Source of the DNA: Blumeriella jaapii
Lineage: Eukaryota > Ascomycota > Leotiomycetes > Helotiales > Drepanopezizaceae
Assembly: GCA_009599575.1 (NCBI GenBank)
Contig: VWND01000064.1
Location: 1,240,001-1,304,000 of the forward strand
Direction: 5' to 3'
Length of the DNA stretch: 64,000 bases
Shown here: in pieces, positions 11,251-23,196 of the stretch
Layout: the number at the start of each line of letters is the position of its first letter
Numbering within the stretch: position 1 is the first letter of the stretch
Notes under the pieces: generated by a model
What the model was told of the DNA's origin: nothing
Database searches by the model: none
The model's input: the letters and a program-made list of their open reading frames with translations, nothing else
Translations under genes and position numbers: made by a program

Positions 11251-13815
11251 TCCGGTGTTCCTGCAATCAACATCGTCGACACAGTGCTTCACGCCTCATC
11301 TGCAGATCTACGTACCCCAACCCAGTCGTCAGATCCCACCCCGGAACGGCCGAGAACCCTTTCGTTCCACACCCAGGGTTCGTCCCGTTCGTGACATCGT
11401 TCAGCATCCTCGGGTGGGCACACAACGCCGGGTTCAAGAGCCCCAGCGTGGCTTTTCCGGCATCGAGACGATGCGCGTTGATGGGGTTGATGATCGCGGC
11501 GGAGATGGGAGTCGACGCGCTGGTTCCTCCGGATCGAGTGAACTCGCCGCCGACCCACAGAGAGGGAGATTGTCGCCGTTTGCTGCCACGTCGGGGGTTC
11601 TGTTTTGCTTTCGCTCCATGTCCAGCATACCAGAAATACCTTGGGAGGGAGGGAGGAAAGGAGGCAGTTGGCTCATTCTCGCCCGAGGCGGTTGTAGACA
11701 CCTCCACCATGTCCGCGGCTTTGGTTTGCTCGGTAGTACTTAGTAGCCCGGGTCGTGTTTGCGGACATAGGTGTGCAGTGCTTTTTGTGGTAATCTGGTA
11801 CGGAATAGAGATTGCTGAAGCCGCCGCCAGATGGATAGGCTGATCGGTATGGTTGGCCTCTCGGGTCATTCATTGCATGCAGACTACGGCTCATTTACCG
11901 TATTGTTTGGAAAGATTTTCGTAGCGTCGACGTTGGTGATGTGTGGACAGCTTCCGGCCTCTGTCAACCACTTGGTAGTCTAAGCAAAGCAAGGGGTGTA
12001 GACTTACTTGTTGGGCCACGCAGGATTGAATGTCGTGTTGTCGTTTCCAAGACAACTCCCTATGTCAGAGTCAAAGAACCCAGGCCGGCGACACCGGAGT
12101 CTCCAGGAGCCCATAGCAGAGAAACCCCTCGGAGCCCCAGCTTCATGAATCTGAAAGTCGATTGGCTAGGTATGAGAGTTGTGCGAGCCCCGATGTGCAC
12201 TTGCTCGTTGCATTGTCTTCGCTGGTAGTACGTGGGCAAGTCTGGTTCTTGACCATCGTAGGAAACAGATATCACATCCGCAGGCTATTCTACTGTCATC
12301 GGCGGGAAGCTGCATCGGACTAGAAGTTTTACTGACTTGATAGACACCGCACATGAGATTTCCTTTCTAGACTTCTTCCATACTAGTGACAGGGTTTGGA
12401 TATGTCGGGTCAAGATCCGCTGTTCAAGTGTCAACATGCGAAACAGGCCAGCACTTGGCCAACTCACGATCATTCCCGGTTTGGCCGAAGGCCGAGTAGT
12501 CGTAGTAAGATTAAGCTATATCAGGATCCGTACTGAGATGAAGAGCTGGGTGCTTACTCCGTCTAATGCGTCCAGGAAAGTGTTGAACTGTAAGGTATTA
12601 ATGCTAGGCGGCGCTGAATGAGAATGGCACAGAAAATGCCCAGAAGACACGGAGAAGTTGCCAGCGAACATGGAGGCTTTTGAGAACTCACCGTACCCCT
12701 GGAAGATGACCAAGCTGGCGTATAGTGGACATCGTCAGTCTGATACAATGTCAAGTTCTGGGGGTAAACGAGGGGATAGGCGAGCGTGAGATCCAGTGCC
12801 GACTCTGCGCCGCCGGCATAAGCATCCACAGATGCCTTACCCCCATCGATAGAAGCAAGGCGTGGATGCGTGCCGTTGGGTATCCTCCGAGTGAAGTTCG
12901 AGAAGAACAGGTCGAGATCCTCTTGCGCGTAGAAATCGCCAGACTCGTAGATTCCAAGTGCATTTTTCGGCCATGGCTCATCGTAAGGATACTCGGGGAT
13001 CTCGGATGCTTTGTTCAAAGCTCTAATGCAGGCAGGAGTGATCCATTGATCGCACTTTGACAGGTCGCCGACCGCAGCAGATGGAAGTTCGGTGCCTGGG
13101 CCGGGCTTGATGGACAAGTTACGGATGCTTCTTCTCAAAAGGCCTCTCTTGGTCGGGGCGAATAACTTGATACCCGGCGTGATATAATCTGTATGTTACT
13201 GGATGTTGACGGGAAGGTGGTAGCTAGGTCGGTATCAGTTCAGCTATGACAACTCGAAGTGAAGTGATATATCTGGACCTAAGGTACTGACCTCTCGCGA
13301 GTGGGCGTCCGATGCTCGCCATCTCGATGTTCGTATATATGATACTCAGCCTGAAGTAGCCCTTCGGCTTCTTCTGTGGTAGCATCAAAGGCCAACCAGC
13401 CTTTGTTGTCAGAGTGGGTGATTCGCTTAGTGTCAATACCAAATCCAGCGAGCCACTCCGTACAGCATCCACGGTTCCTGTTGGGGAGCGAACTTTGCTA
13501 TGATCTGCTCCGAAGCCCAGTGCTTGACGTAGTTGGGGGAAGCTGGGTGGGATCTACGTCTTGATTCGTTGTCTTTAGCAGAGCAAGAGAAGCGTCTCAC
13601 ATATCCATCAGCAACTCGTGGCCGATGTCAAGATTGTTTTGTTTTAGACCAATCCGAATGCGTAGGACATAGGTTGCAGGTATCTTGCCACGTTTCACAC
13701 ATTGTGTAGAGCCTTCAGTACTCCGTTTCTCATGAAGCACGTGGGTTTTGGGAACAGCAGCTCCATAAACCGTGAACGCCACATCGAGCCCAAGCATGAG
13801 GAATGAGAACCGCAT
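11250..13815 (-). pseudogene. Sedolisin (S53 tripeptidyl-peptidase) pseudogene
   Basis: The ATG at 13815 opens a hydrophobic signal-like stretch (MRFSFLMLGLDVAFTVYGA). Prodomain blocks follow (ASPNYVKHWASEQIIAKFAP; then WLAGFGIDTKRITHSDNKGW in another frame), then the catalytic domain: DYITPGIKLFAPTKRG, GGAESALDLTLAYP with the Glu/Asp pair, FNTFLDALDG, QCGVYQ, VSYDGQEPDLPTYYQRRQCN, FMKLGLRGVSLLWAPGDSG, SGGGFSNLYSVPDYHKK, and GGTSASTP with the catalytic Ser near 11510. Family order is complete, but the frame breaks at two single-base losses near 13458-13471, near 12080, near 11880 (with a TAG) and near 11560. One acceptor has AA where AG is expected (near 12510). The C-terminus after TTGLG is unlike the family. 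These would have been secreted acidic proteases; this copy cannot make one. Confidence 0.85.
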
Positions 13816-16230
13816 AGTCTCTATTGAAAGAAGTAGCAATGACTGTTCCAAGAAGTCGGAGTGTGAGCGAATCTTTTCAGATTGTGACAGCCCATTGGTG
13901 CTGTCCCTTGGTTTCCATAGTCATGGAGGGCGCCGGTTGTAATTCGTCTAAGTTGAGAGAACTTGCATTGTTTGCTTCAAGAATAGCCTGCCCATACCAA
14001 GCAGATCACTTCAATCACACGAAGCCAACGGGCGGTCTTCGGGTGAGGCATGTTATCATCTGATCGTCCATCTGATCGTTCTCCTAGGGCTGCATAGGTT
14101 CCATGACCTTTCTTCCCTATGTTATCCATTTCCTTGTTGCTCGGATCGGTTAAGCTGTCGTACAAGAGCTTTGCGAGCAGTGTAAGCGTGTAAAGGTGAG
14201 CATTTCCAAACAAGTTGTGTTCTCCTGATCAGTGAATAATGCTAAACAAAAGCTGGTCTGATCGCTTTGCAAGCTATCAAGAACTCTCGGATCGCAAAAG
14301 CTTTTTGGATTTCTGGGATATTTGCTTGCTTCTTATTCCGAATAAGCTTCTGGTGTGTTTGAAAAGCCTTGGCATCTGATCGCCAAAGCTTCCACGCTTG
14401 GCGAGATTGAAAGAAGCTTTGTATTCTTAAGTAATTCTGTGGCAATAAGTAAGTCTAAGTGATCAAGAATTTGCTTTAGATTTGGACGATATTTTGAATG
14501 TTGATGTTGCTATCGAAGCATGCTGCCGCTACGGCCGTAGAAAGCTAGGCCGAGCTCATCTTCTTCTGGATTCATTCGTAGAGCTTCTGGTAAGGTGTAA
14601 TTTTGGGTTGGTAGATCGTAAAGTTCCGATTCCAGTTTCTTGCTTTTTCTTTTTCGAGCTACAATGCTTGTTCCGCTGTTATATGCTTTATATAATTTGG
14701 AGCAGCTGGTTTGGTGAATCGAATTTCATCCTAAGTCAATCCAGATGATTATTGCTTATTAAATAAACTGGTCGCCCATCAAGCGAGATTTCCTTGATAT
14801 TCTGCTTCAATTCCTTTATTGCGAGCTTTCGCCAAAGCATTGTGTTTCATTATGATTACCTGGGCAAACTGTTCAGGTTTTCCAAAAGCAGCTGGGGGTT
14901 TATAATCAGGAGCATTTGACTCGGCGTATTCGCGATTTTCAAGAAAAATTGCGCTGACTGAGTAATGGTTGAATTATTCAACCCGGTTTTTGGGTTTGGT
15001 GCACTTGAGATTGATGTTTATAGTGATTTTGTCGGTTAAAAACTTGTTGGTTGATCGGGGTTCAGTGTTTGTCGAAATAAAAAAGAGCTTGTCGTAGAGA
15101 GGTGTTTAGTCGAAATGATCGTGATCACAGACAAGTTGGATTGAATTCCAATTCTGAAATGCACAAGATAGCTCTGAAAATGTCTAGATGGCTCTGAACT
15201 GTCGCACGCAAGATGTGAATCCATACCGCTGTGTTTGGTGCGATGTTCCATATCGCAACCCCCTCCACTCCCCCCTATTGCTGCAATGAGCTGGCTTCCC
15301 GTTAGTCAGTTGTTACCTGGTCTACATCCAAGTACCAAAACAAGATATTGAGGATATAGCAGGGAGTAACGTAGAGAGAGGTAAGTAGGTATGTAGGTAT
15401 CTACCTACTTTAGTAGCGAAAGACGAAGTAGGTGCATAGATACCTAAATTATCTACTACTTGAACATTGCGATGCCTATACCAGGAAGCTTGAAAACATG
15501 ACTTATCAAGCTGTTCATGCTCAGCACCGGATTCCAGTCTCTAATAAGCCAGACGTCCCCATCCGGTGTGACGTCGACGTTTCTATGTTGGTTTGTGTGT
15601 TGGTGTAAGAACACCAACCCATCGTTCTCAAGAGATGCCATCCAATCTTTTTATTCCAAGGACTCGCCATCCAGGGCTCGGTCGATGTCGCTCCGCAACA
15701 GCGGCCTTCAAACCTGCACGTTGTCTACAGTATGCCACTTGCCACCGGGTGTACCGTCCCTGATTGCTTGTGAAGCCGGCTTCTAAACACCGTATCAGGA
15801 GAATTGGTTTGAAAAATCTCCCACGAAGTAAAGAACATAGTCATGGTGAAGAACCTACTGCGGGCTTAGTATCAAACTTAGAAATTGAACTGGCAGAGAG
15901 AGAGGGTAGGGCAAGATGGAAATCCCTCTCGCTTCGAGCACACTCCCGTGGGAGAGAGGACCCTCGAGGCATATAGAGGCAGTGGTACTGATCAAGCTGT
16001 CCGCACAGTGCCTAGAGAGGGGTGTTGGGTTTAGAAGATCAAATTTATGAGATTTAAGGTCGTTCTAGCAGACTGCCTGCGACGATAACACTCTCGGTGG
16101 TAGGCTCTGAGGTGAATGGCGCTGCATGAGGTATTCTGGCTGTAACAAAAAAAAAGTGGAAAAGAATTTGAGAGATCTTTTACCTGGGATACAATTCCGT
16201 GACAATAGGCAAAGTATGTGTTTTGGGTAG
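13816..16230. other. Gene-free region with an AT-rich block
   Basis: Upstream of the sedolisin relic. From about 14230 to 15290 the DNA is clearly AT-richer than its surroundings and has no long open frames, as in decayed or RIP-mutated repeats. A short minus-strand frame at 14242-14445 (Lys/Gln-rich, 67 codons) may be a fragment of a mobile-element protein, but no motif is diagnostic. At 15370-15450 there is a short imperfect GTAG/CTAC repeat. Confidence 0.5.
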
Positions 16231-17097
16231 ATGGAAGTGACATGCGAGAATGATACAGATACAGATAGACGTGAAACTTTGCAAATGACATTCGGGCTGG
16301 GTGGAGTCGGAACATGTCCTGGTCAAAATTCCTCAGTAGGATCAAAATGCCCTCCGACGACTGCCTCCAACAAGAACCAATCTTCGACAAGGAAGCAGAT
16401 ACGTAGCAAGTCAGACATGTCAAGAGTGAGGAGAGTTGCCAAGACTGTTACTGCTCGATTTTTGCCCCTGATTGCGCTTGGATGTTTTCGAACCAGACTT
16501 CTGCGTATGTCGACTGACGCTGTCGTGAACAGCGCTCGTGAAGCCGTGGGAAGCGCGCTTTCCAAAACCATCGCTGAGAAATGTTTCTCGTGTATCATGT
16601 ACATAGAGAGATCGCTGCGTCCAGTCGAATGGTCGGACAGAACAATCTTCCAGGTGACTTCCACTCTCTACATAGCACACTTGTCCATCGATGGAGCCTG
16701 GAGTCCTGCGGTCAACCTGAAAGTGATGTCAGGCGAAGGTAGGCATGGAAGGCTGCTGATATCGCCATCAACACGCTCAGTCTCGGCCCAGAAACGCCTG
16801 CTTTCACGCCGAGAAGCTCGTTCGCCAGGAAACAAAACACTAGTGGCAGGTGTGGAAGAACTGATTCACACAGACTCAAAAAGGTCTATTCGCTTCTCTT
16901 CACTCTTTCCCGCCTCTTTACTCTTGCTTCAGGAGCACTGCTCGCACAGCAAAGCACCAGGAGAGAAATGTCAGAAACAGATGATTAACGGAATCACAGC
17001 ACCTACCTATTCACCTTGGCCCAAATTTGCCAAGCTATGTACGCAACCAGCTGCCAATCTGCGACCTCAATCACAGCAATGTGAACAGCAGACGTGA
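16231..17097 (+). CDS. Hypothetical open frame, doubtful
   Basis: An ATG-initiated frame of 288 codons in the middle of the gene-poor stretch. The product is rich in Ser, Arg and Lys and shows no domain, signal peptide, membrane segment or repeat that I recognise. The opposite strand is also open over 16323-16664, which weakens the case. No introns with family support. It is listed because of its length only; a chance frame or a decayed gene are equally possible. Confidence 0.2.
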   Translation: MEVTCENDTDTDRRETLQMTFGLGGVGTCPGQNSSVGSKCPPTTASNKNQSSTRKQIRSKSDMSRVRRVAKTVTARFLPLIALGCFRTRLLRMSTDAVVNSAREAVGSALSKTIAEKCFSCIMYIERSLRPVEWSDRTIFQVTSTLYIAHLSIDGAWSPAVNLKVMSGEGRHGRLLISPSTRSVSAQKRLLSRREARSPGNKTLVAGVEELIHTDSKRSIRFSSLFPASLLLLQEHCSHSKAPGEKCQKQMINGITAPTYSPWPKFAKLCTQPAANLRPQSQQCEQQT

Positions 17098-19270
17098 AGA
17101 TGGCACCTCCGACCTGACTGCCCTGACCCGACAGACTTGAGCTCCGCTCTCGCTCACGGATCCACTAGGGAAGGGGGCTGGCGACGCATCTCGCTGCGTA
17201 AAAAATGCCTAGCTACAGTAGCACAACAAGGTGTGCAACGCACCGGTTCGAAACCGAACTGGCACTGGGGTGGACAGCAGGCCGCGGAAGCAGCTGCCAT
17301 GTCTCCCGGTGCAACAGTTGTCAGAGAATGATCATCCTCGCCGGATCGGGCGGCTGGCTGCAGCAGCGGCTGGCCCTACACACACGAAGTTTCCTGCTCC
17401 GATGGTGTTCGAGTCTACATACCCCGTACATATTTACTCCGTACGTGTTGCGAACCGGAAGAGCCTCCGTGAGTAGTCGGAGAATTATCAATGCAGAGAG
17501 AAGGCAAGGTTCGGGTTCGGGTTCGCAGCTGGGGATCGTGTTTATCAAGTTAAGCGAGGACACTTTGTGTACGGAAAATTCCCATCGAGACATGTCTAGT
17601 TCTTAGGTCGAGAACACGTCGCCAAAGGAGAGTCTTCTAAGCAACGAAACTTGATATGGATACAGCGTCCAGCAGGAAGCAGGGGTTGAAATCTCGCAAT
17701 CCCAAGACCAGACATCCAACGACGACAAATGCTATGCAACTCTGGCGTGGGTCCGTTGGCGACAGGCAAGACATCAAGGGAGGGAGAGGGGGGCTTTGAC
17801 TTCTCGCTGCGAGAACAGTTCTTGCAGTACTCCCAGCTGTGCCGGGAGGCTAAGAGGCACCCAGGCTACTACTGACCCGGCCACTCACTTCCAGGCAGGC
17901 TGCGGATTGTCGGCCATGGCACAAGCAGCGCCGACAGAAACCAACAGCAGTGTTCGGAGAGATACTCACGATACCGGGCTCAGGTAGTACTTCGTGCACA
18001 TCGATCACATCCCCGGAAGCGTCCCCGGACCCACACGACGAGAAGATGAATCGGAACATTGTCTTGTACATACGTACGGGGGTGTAGAAGCAAGTGAAAA
18101 GACTGACAGGCAAGGGAGTAGAATTTTCCAATGGACATCTTCTGACGGACCCGCTTTTTCGCTATAAGCCATACGTATCCCGACGATCTTGAGAGCCGGT
18201 GGATGTAACAAGTCAGTGATTGGGAGAGTAAGATTGCAGGTTGACCAATGGAAAAGCTCTCTTCTAGTGGAACACCAACATCCTCTCGAGGTAGACTGCC
18301 AAGCATGTCAGAAGAGGAGTGACCTTTTGGTACTTCAAGAAGAGAACAACCTTGACGACAGAAGACTAGCAAGAGCATGAGTTCGCATGGCAGCCCCTTT
18401 TGACCTGGCCGAAGGACTGTAGGTAGCTAGACCCAGTCTCGTTCGTCCAAACTTATCTTGACAGCCGCTTCTCTACCCTTTTGCAAAATGCTGATCGGAC
18501 CCTTCAATTTGCCTGCTCGATCCACTTCTTTTGTCTCCTCCTCCTCCATGATCTGGAGAGAGTATGGAGCCTCGCTCCGCTTTTTTATGTATTATCATCT
18601 CACTACCTCGTGACGTGTACCCCCTTAGGACATGTAATATGTACTGTAAGTATCGGCGCACGGGCGATCCCGACAGGGAATGTGTGTTTTGTTTTCAGCG
18701 CTTTTTCTCTCGGAGAACGGTTAACCAGAAGCTGACGCCTTTGAAACCTCTCGAGCAGCTATGAAAGGCTCTTGGCAAGGGTTTCTGTCTATCGTCAGGG
18801 ATTGTGACATCTCTTTAGATCTAACTTCTGGACACAGCTTTGACAAGACTGCCTACTGTACCTACTATGTACCTGTGCATGTAGCTACCGTGGACTGGCC
18901 ACTCAGTCAATAAACAGGGGTTGCCATGCCAAACTCTGCTTCCCCGGTTCATGTAAGCTGATGATAGGTGACGATGCATTAGCCTGATGTGATATCGTTG
19001 TCTTTATTCCCATGCCTACCCATGTAATCTTACGACTACAGGAAGAAGGAGTGTCATGAGCCCGAATAGCAGGAAGGACGTTGATGCCGTCACTCTGAAC
19101 TCCAGCTACTTTACCTATCTCTCGCTCTCGCATACAGAACAAGAAAGATTTAAACTGTACGGAACCAACAAGCAAGTATCTAGCTGCAAAAGGATACGTA
19201 ATCGGGGAATCGAAGACCACCCCTTTCCTGCAGAGCTGCGCGTACAAGGTGAGTGCAGCAAAAATTGAAA
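17098..19270. other. Gene-free region
   Basis: Only short overlapping frames on both strands, without motifs. I see nothing that can be supported as a gene or RNA. Confidence 0.5.
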
Positions 19271-20140
19271 GCACGGCAGCAATGTCTTTTTTTAAATAAA
19301 GAAGGAAACACTACAACTTCTTGTAACGTCTTGCTTACGACGCGCCTCTTATTTATGCTCTGATACACCTTTACACAATGCTTCTATTCGAATAAGCTTA
19401 AAAGGTACGAATTCAGGAAGCTTTTGCAATTTTTTAAATTTTTGCCCTCGCCAAAACTCAAAAAGCTGGCGATCAACCACGAGTTTGTTGATTATCGTAT
19501 TATGCATCGTCGTCCTCATGGAGGAAATCTAGAAGATCGAAGAGGCTATAACACGTAGTTGACGAAACTCATAGAATACGAATCAAGGAAACATATCAAG
19601 TTATGATATGAATTGGCCTGTCACTTGGAAACGCCGATATGGTAGCTGCGGCGAACTCGATTTTGCGTAGAAGTCAGACAAAAGTCTCTCAGAGATAGAA
19701 AAGAAAAGAGCTCCGACGGCAAAAACTGTTGATCGAAAGACGCAGCAGCAGCGCAAAAAGCTACCCAAACTACTGTTTAAAAGCTGTTCAAAGCTACAAC
19801 GCGAGCTGGTCGTCACGCTCGTACAAACATTTGAAAAAATAAGTTGTGAAAGCCATCCGAAGTGTACGTCAAACACTACGACGAGATTTATTGAACTGGT
19901 TCAATTCCCGAGATTTTTGACATATACAGTATTTACGTAAAGTGAAAGATTGAATGTACCAAGAGTTTTCTTCAAGTCCAAAGCTAGCGTGGTAGGGAAT
20001 TTCTGTGTTTTACGGATCGCAAGATGCAAGCGACAGCAATTTTCGTATATAATTAAATAAATATCGTTCAAACTGAAGCCTTTGTTATTTAAATTTGCAT
20101 TTACATCAGTACCCTTATTTCAGTACCTCTTGTTCAGTAC
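19270..20140. other. AT-rich block, possible decayed repeat
   Basis: An abrupt drop in GC with A/T runs and no long frames on either strand. The edges are sharp against GC-balanced flanks, which suggests an old inserted and mutated element. I could not find clear terminal repeats by eye. Confidence 0.4.
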
Positions 20141-23073
20141 GGGCATAAATGGAAGAAGCGTCGTGGGCAAAACGACATGAAGTTTTGGTGGTGTTCCCTC
20201 AATAGCAGCGGGCATTTTTGCCACGTTCCGCATCTTTGCTATGCCTGATCTCCAACCCTCTGATCATAGGAGAGGAGCCTGTCAAAAGTGTCTGTCCGCC
20301 TACCCACACGCACAAATAAAACAAATCGTCGGATGGCAGCCTTTGACAAGACTGCTCTCAACAGGGGCTGCATTCCATACCACGCCAATTCCCTACTTCT
20401 CCCCTTCAATTCATTACGAACAGTAACATTTCATTTCCCTTATTCACATAAAACAGTTACTGATCCATACCTACACATCTAGCACGATCGAGATGATACC
20501 ATTATCCCCTCCTCCCCCCCTTGATGTATTACGAAGACAGAAGAAGTGGACCAACTTACGTATTCTCCTAGCCACCCCCTCTCGCTTGCAGAGCGAGCAG
20601 CGAGGCAGAAAGAAGCTTCATGGAGACAGATGAACATTTGGCAAAAAAGGATGGAGAGGCAGCTGTCAGAAGCTTCTTCTGATGGGATGGCCCCTTTCAC
20701 AAGACTGCCCCTGAGGAGTGGCTTCCTTGATTGGATTCAGTTCTAAGTGACGGGTAGATCATGCGTAAAACATCTATAGCACGAGTCGAGATGGTTGTTT
20801 TCTTTCCCATGCAAGATAACCAATACAGAGGACGCTGGCTCAGCGTTCTGTCTATCTCCCCTGCCTGCCCGCACACAGTAAGTTCGAACTACTCTGTAAG
20901 CGAACGTACCCCGCCAGCTGAACTCAGCACATCCACTCTCTGTATCTGTTTTGCTATACTGTAGGTATGTCTATTCTCCGGTATCGAATACAAACATCAA
21001 ATAGCGGCTCAAATATCCCGAAGAGCCGAGCTGTTGCCAGAAAAACAGTTCTATCCAATTCCCGGAATGGAAAACGACAAGACCTGGACTGATTGATGCC
21101 TTCTCTTGCGGCTACAGTACAGTAGCTGTAACCCCCACCCCAAGATATTGACACTACGCGCTCAATCTTAATGAATGGATGGCGAATGCCAGGCAGAGGT
21201 ACAGTAATACGAACCATTGGATGACTGACCCCTCCAGCCCCAGGTTATTGGCTCTGACTGGCTGGCTGGCTGAGATGGAACGAGAACGACTTCTGACACT
21301 GACACTGACACTGACCCCCAGCTCCAGCCCCAGAGTATTCACCCATCGGCTCTTTGACTGGCAGTGGCAGGCAGTGGCTGAGATGTATCATCACGCCTCG
21401 CCCCAATCACCACAGTCACGAAGAAACCAACCAACTTGGGTACCCACTCGTTGCTGCTCGAAAAAAAATCCACGACATCACCTCTACCTGAGATGTCGCA
21501 GCAGGTAGGTCAAGCCGGGAGCCATATCGAAACCGCTTCCACGGCGAAGTTCCAGCTCACATCCATCAAGAGAGAGACAAAAGGCGATGGCGGCGAAGCC
21601 TATACTTAAACATACCTCAACCTCTTTTCCGACAGAGCCAATAGCGTCCGCTCCTTACCTACCTACCCACCTACCTACCTAAGTATACAATAATGGTACA
21701 AGTAAGAAGGTGGTTGGTTGGCCAGTCAGTCGGTCAGTTGTCGTGCATACATAACAGAGTCACTCCGACGTAAGTCAGACAAAACCTTGTCCATGCCTTA
21801 TACAAGGAGAGGGCCTGCAGAGGGTAAGACTTTGCTTGCGCAGCCAGCACAGCTGGTTCGAACTCCTGTCTTGCTGCTGCCCGCTGGTAGCGATTCTTGT
21901 TGGGCCCGCGAGGGAACGATTGCATGACCGGCCTCTGCCTTGCTTTTCCTGCTTCTTGTGGACTGCTGGGGTGAAAAGGAGAGTCAAGTCTGGGAATCAT
22001 GATGATGGGGAGGTGAACTCTCTTTGCTTGATGGCTAGGCGTCTCTTACTTAGGCATGATATCTTGTTCGTGCTCTCCACATTAGTTTAGAACAACACAA
22101 GACTCGCGTATAAATGAAGCTATTCAGATAGGGCTATCAGAAAGCGTAAAAATCCGGGTTGAACGTCAGAATTTGAGATGAAGCTGCCTCGGATTCGATC
22201 AACAGCAACTTTGAAATGCAGCGATATGTGAGGTCAGCTTCTCACTCCTTCCCTGATGTTGAAGCCCACCCGGCCACACTTGTTTAATACAGCTGGCTTC
22301 TCCAGTGCATCTTTATGCTTTTTTCGATCTTTGTGGATTCTTACTACTCAACCTCGAATATAAGTACTTGGGAAAGCCGCGAAGGCCTAGAGGCGCTGTC
22401 CATACGTATTTCTCTAGGTCTGGTCTTTGGCGGAAAGAAGCCGGATTGAGAATGTCCTCCGTAAAGAAAGAAATAAATGATCTGATGTTGCATGGTTGGT
22501 GTGGTGGTGGAGATACCTAGGTAGTGGTGATATAAGCTTTTCGCGCAGTAAGTTCGACTAGGTTTGAGGGGCTAATGGGTTGGGTTGTTGTTGTGGGGAA
22601 GGGATGAGATACTCATTCTGGGTCAGGCAGGCAAGGAAGGGCTTGGTTACGTGCCCGCAAGACATGGTGAGTGTTTGGCTCTTTCTCGACGAAGCAAGAG
22701 ACCAAAGAGCCTTCGAACGAGATAGACGATTTTCCCTCTCTCTCACAACAGTCGCCGCAGAAACGGACGCCGCAGTTGCTTGCTGCTACACCGAAGCGAC
22801 ATGATCTGAGTGGAGTGGGTCGAGCCGAAGGCGGGCGGAGCAGCCGGCCTAGGTGGGGATTGGGGTTGGGGGTTGTTCAGAAAAGAGAAGATCTTGCGAG
22901 CCTGCAGCGGGGATAAGGGAAGATTCTTTCCGTAGATGCCAGTCCAGTTGAGGAAGCTCGCCAAGGATGATTGATGCGGGTGTGTGCCTCCTGAGGTACT
23001 CTACTGTACCTACAAGGAAGTCACATCCAAATTGATCTCAAACCCTCCGAAGTACCTAGGCGGGTAGGTAGGT
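20141..23073. other. Gene-free region
   Basis: Many short frames, none convincing. Contains small tetranucleotide runs (CTAC-type at about 21655-21690). Confidence 0.5.
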
Positions 23074-23196
23074 AGATGAGATGAGATGAGATGAGATGCG
23101 ATGCGATGAGATGAGATGAGATGAGATGAGATGAGATGAGATGAGATGAGATGCGATGAGATGCGATGAGATGCGATGAGATGAGATGCGATGAGA
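23074..23196 (+). repeat. GATGA pentanucleotide microsatellite
   Basis: About 24 tandem copies of GATGA with scattered GATGC variants over ~120 bases. The variants are interspersed, so the array has been diverging and homogenising. Confidence 0.95.

Noticed and set aside
21780..21900. tRNA-like GGTTCGAACTCC sequence
   Set aside because: The 5-base stem around the TTCGAAC loop does not pair, and no acceptor, D or anticodon arms can be drawn.
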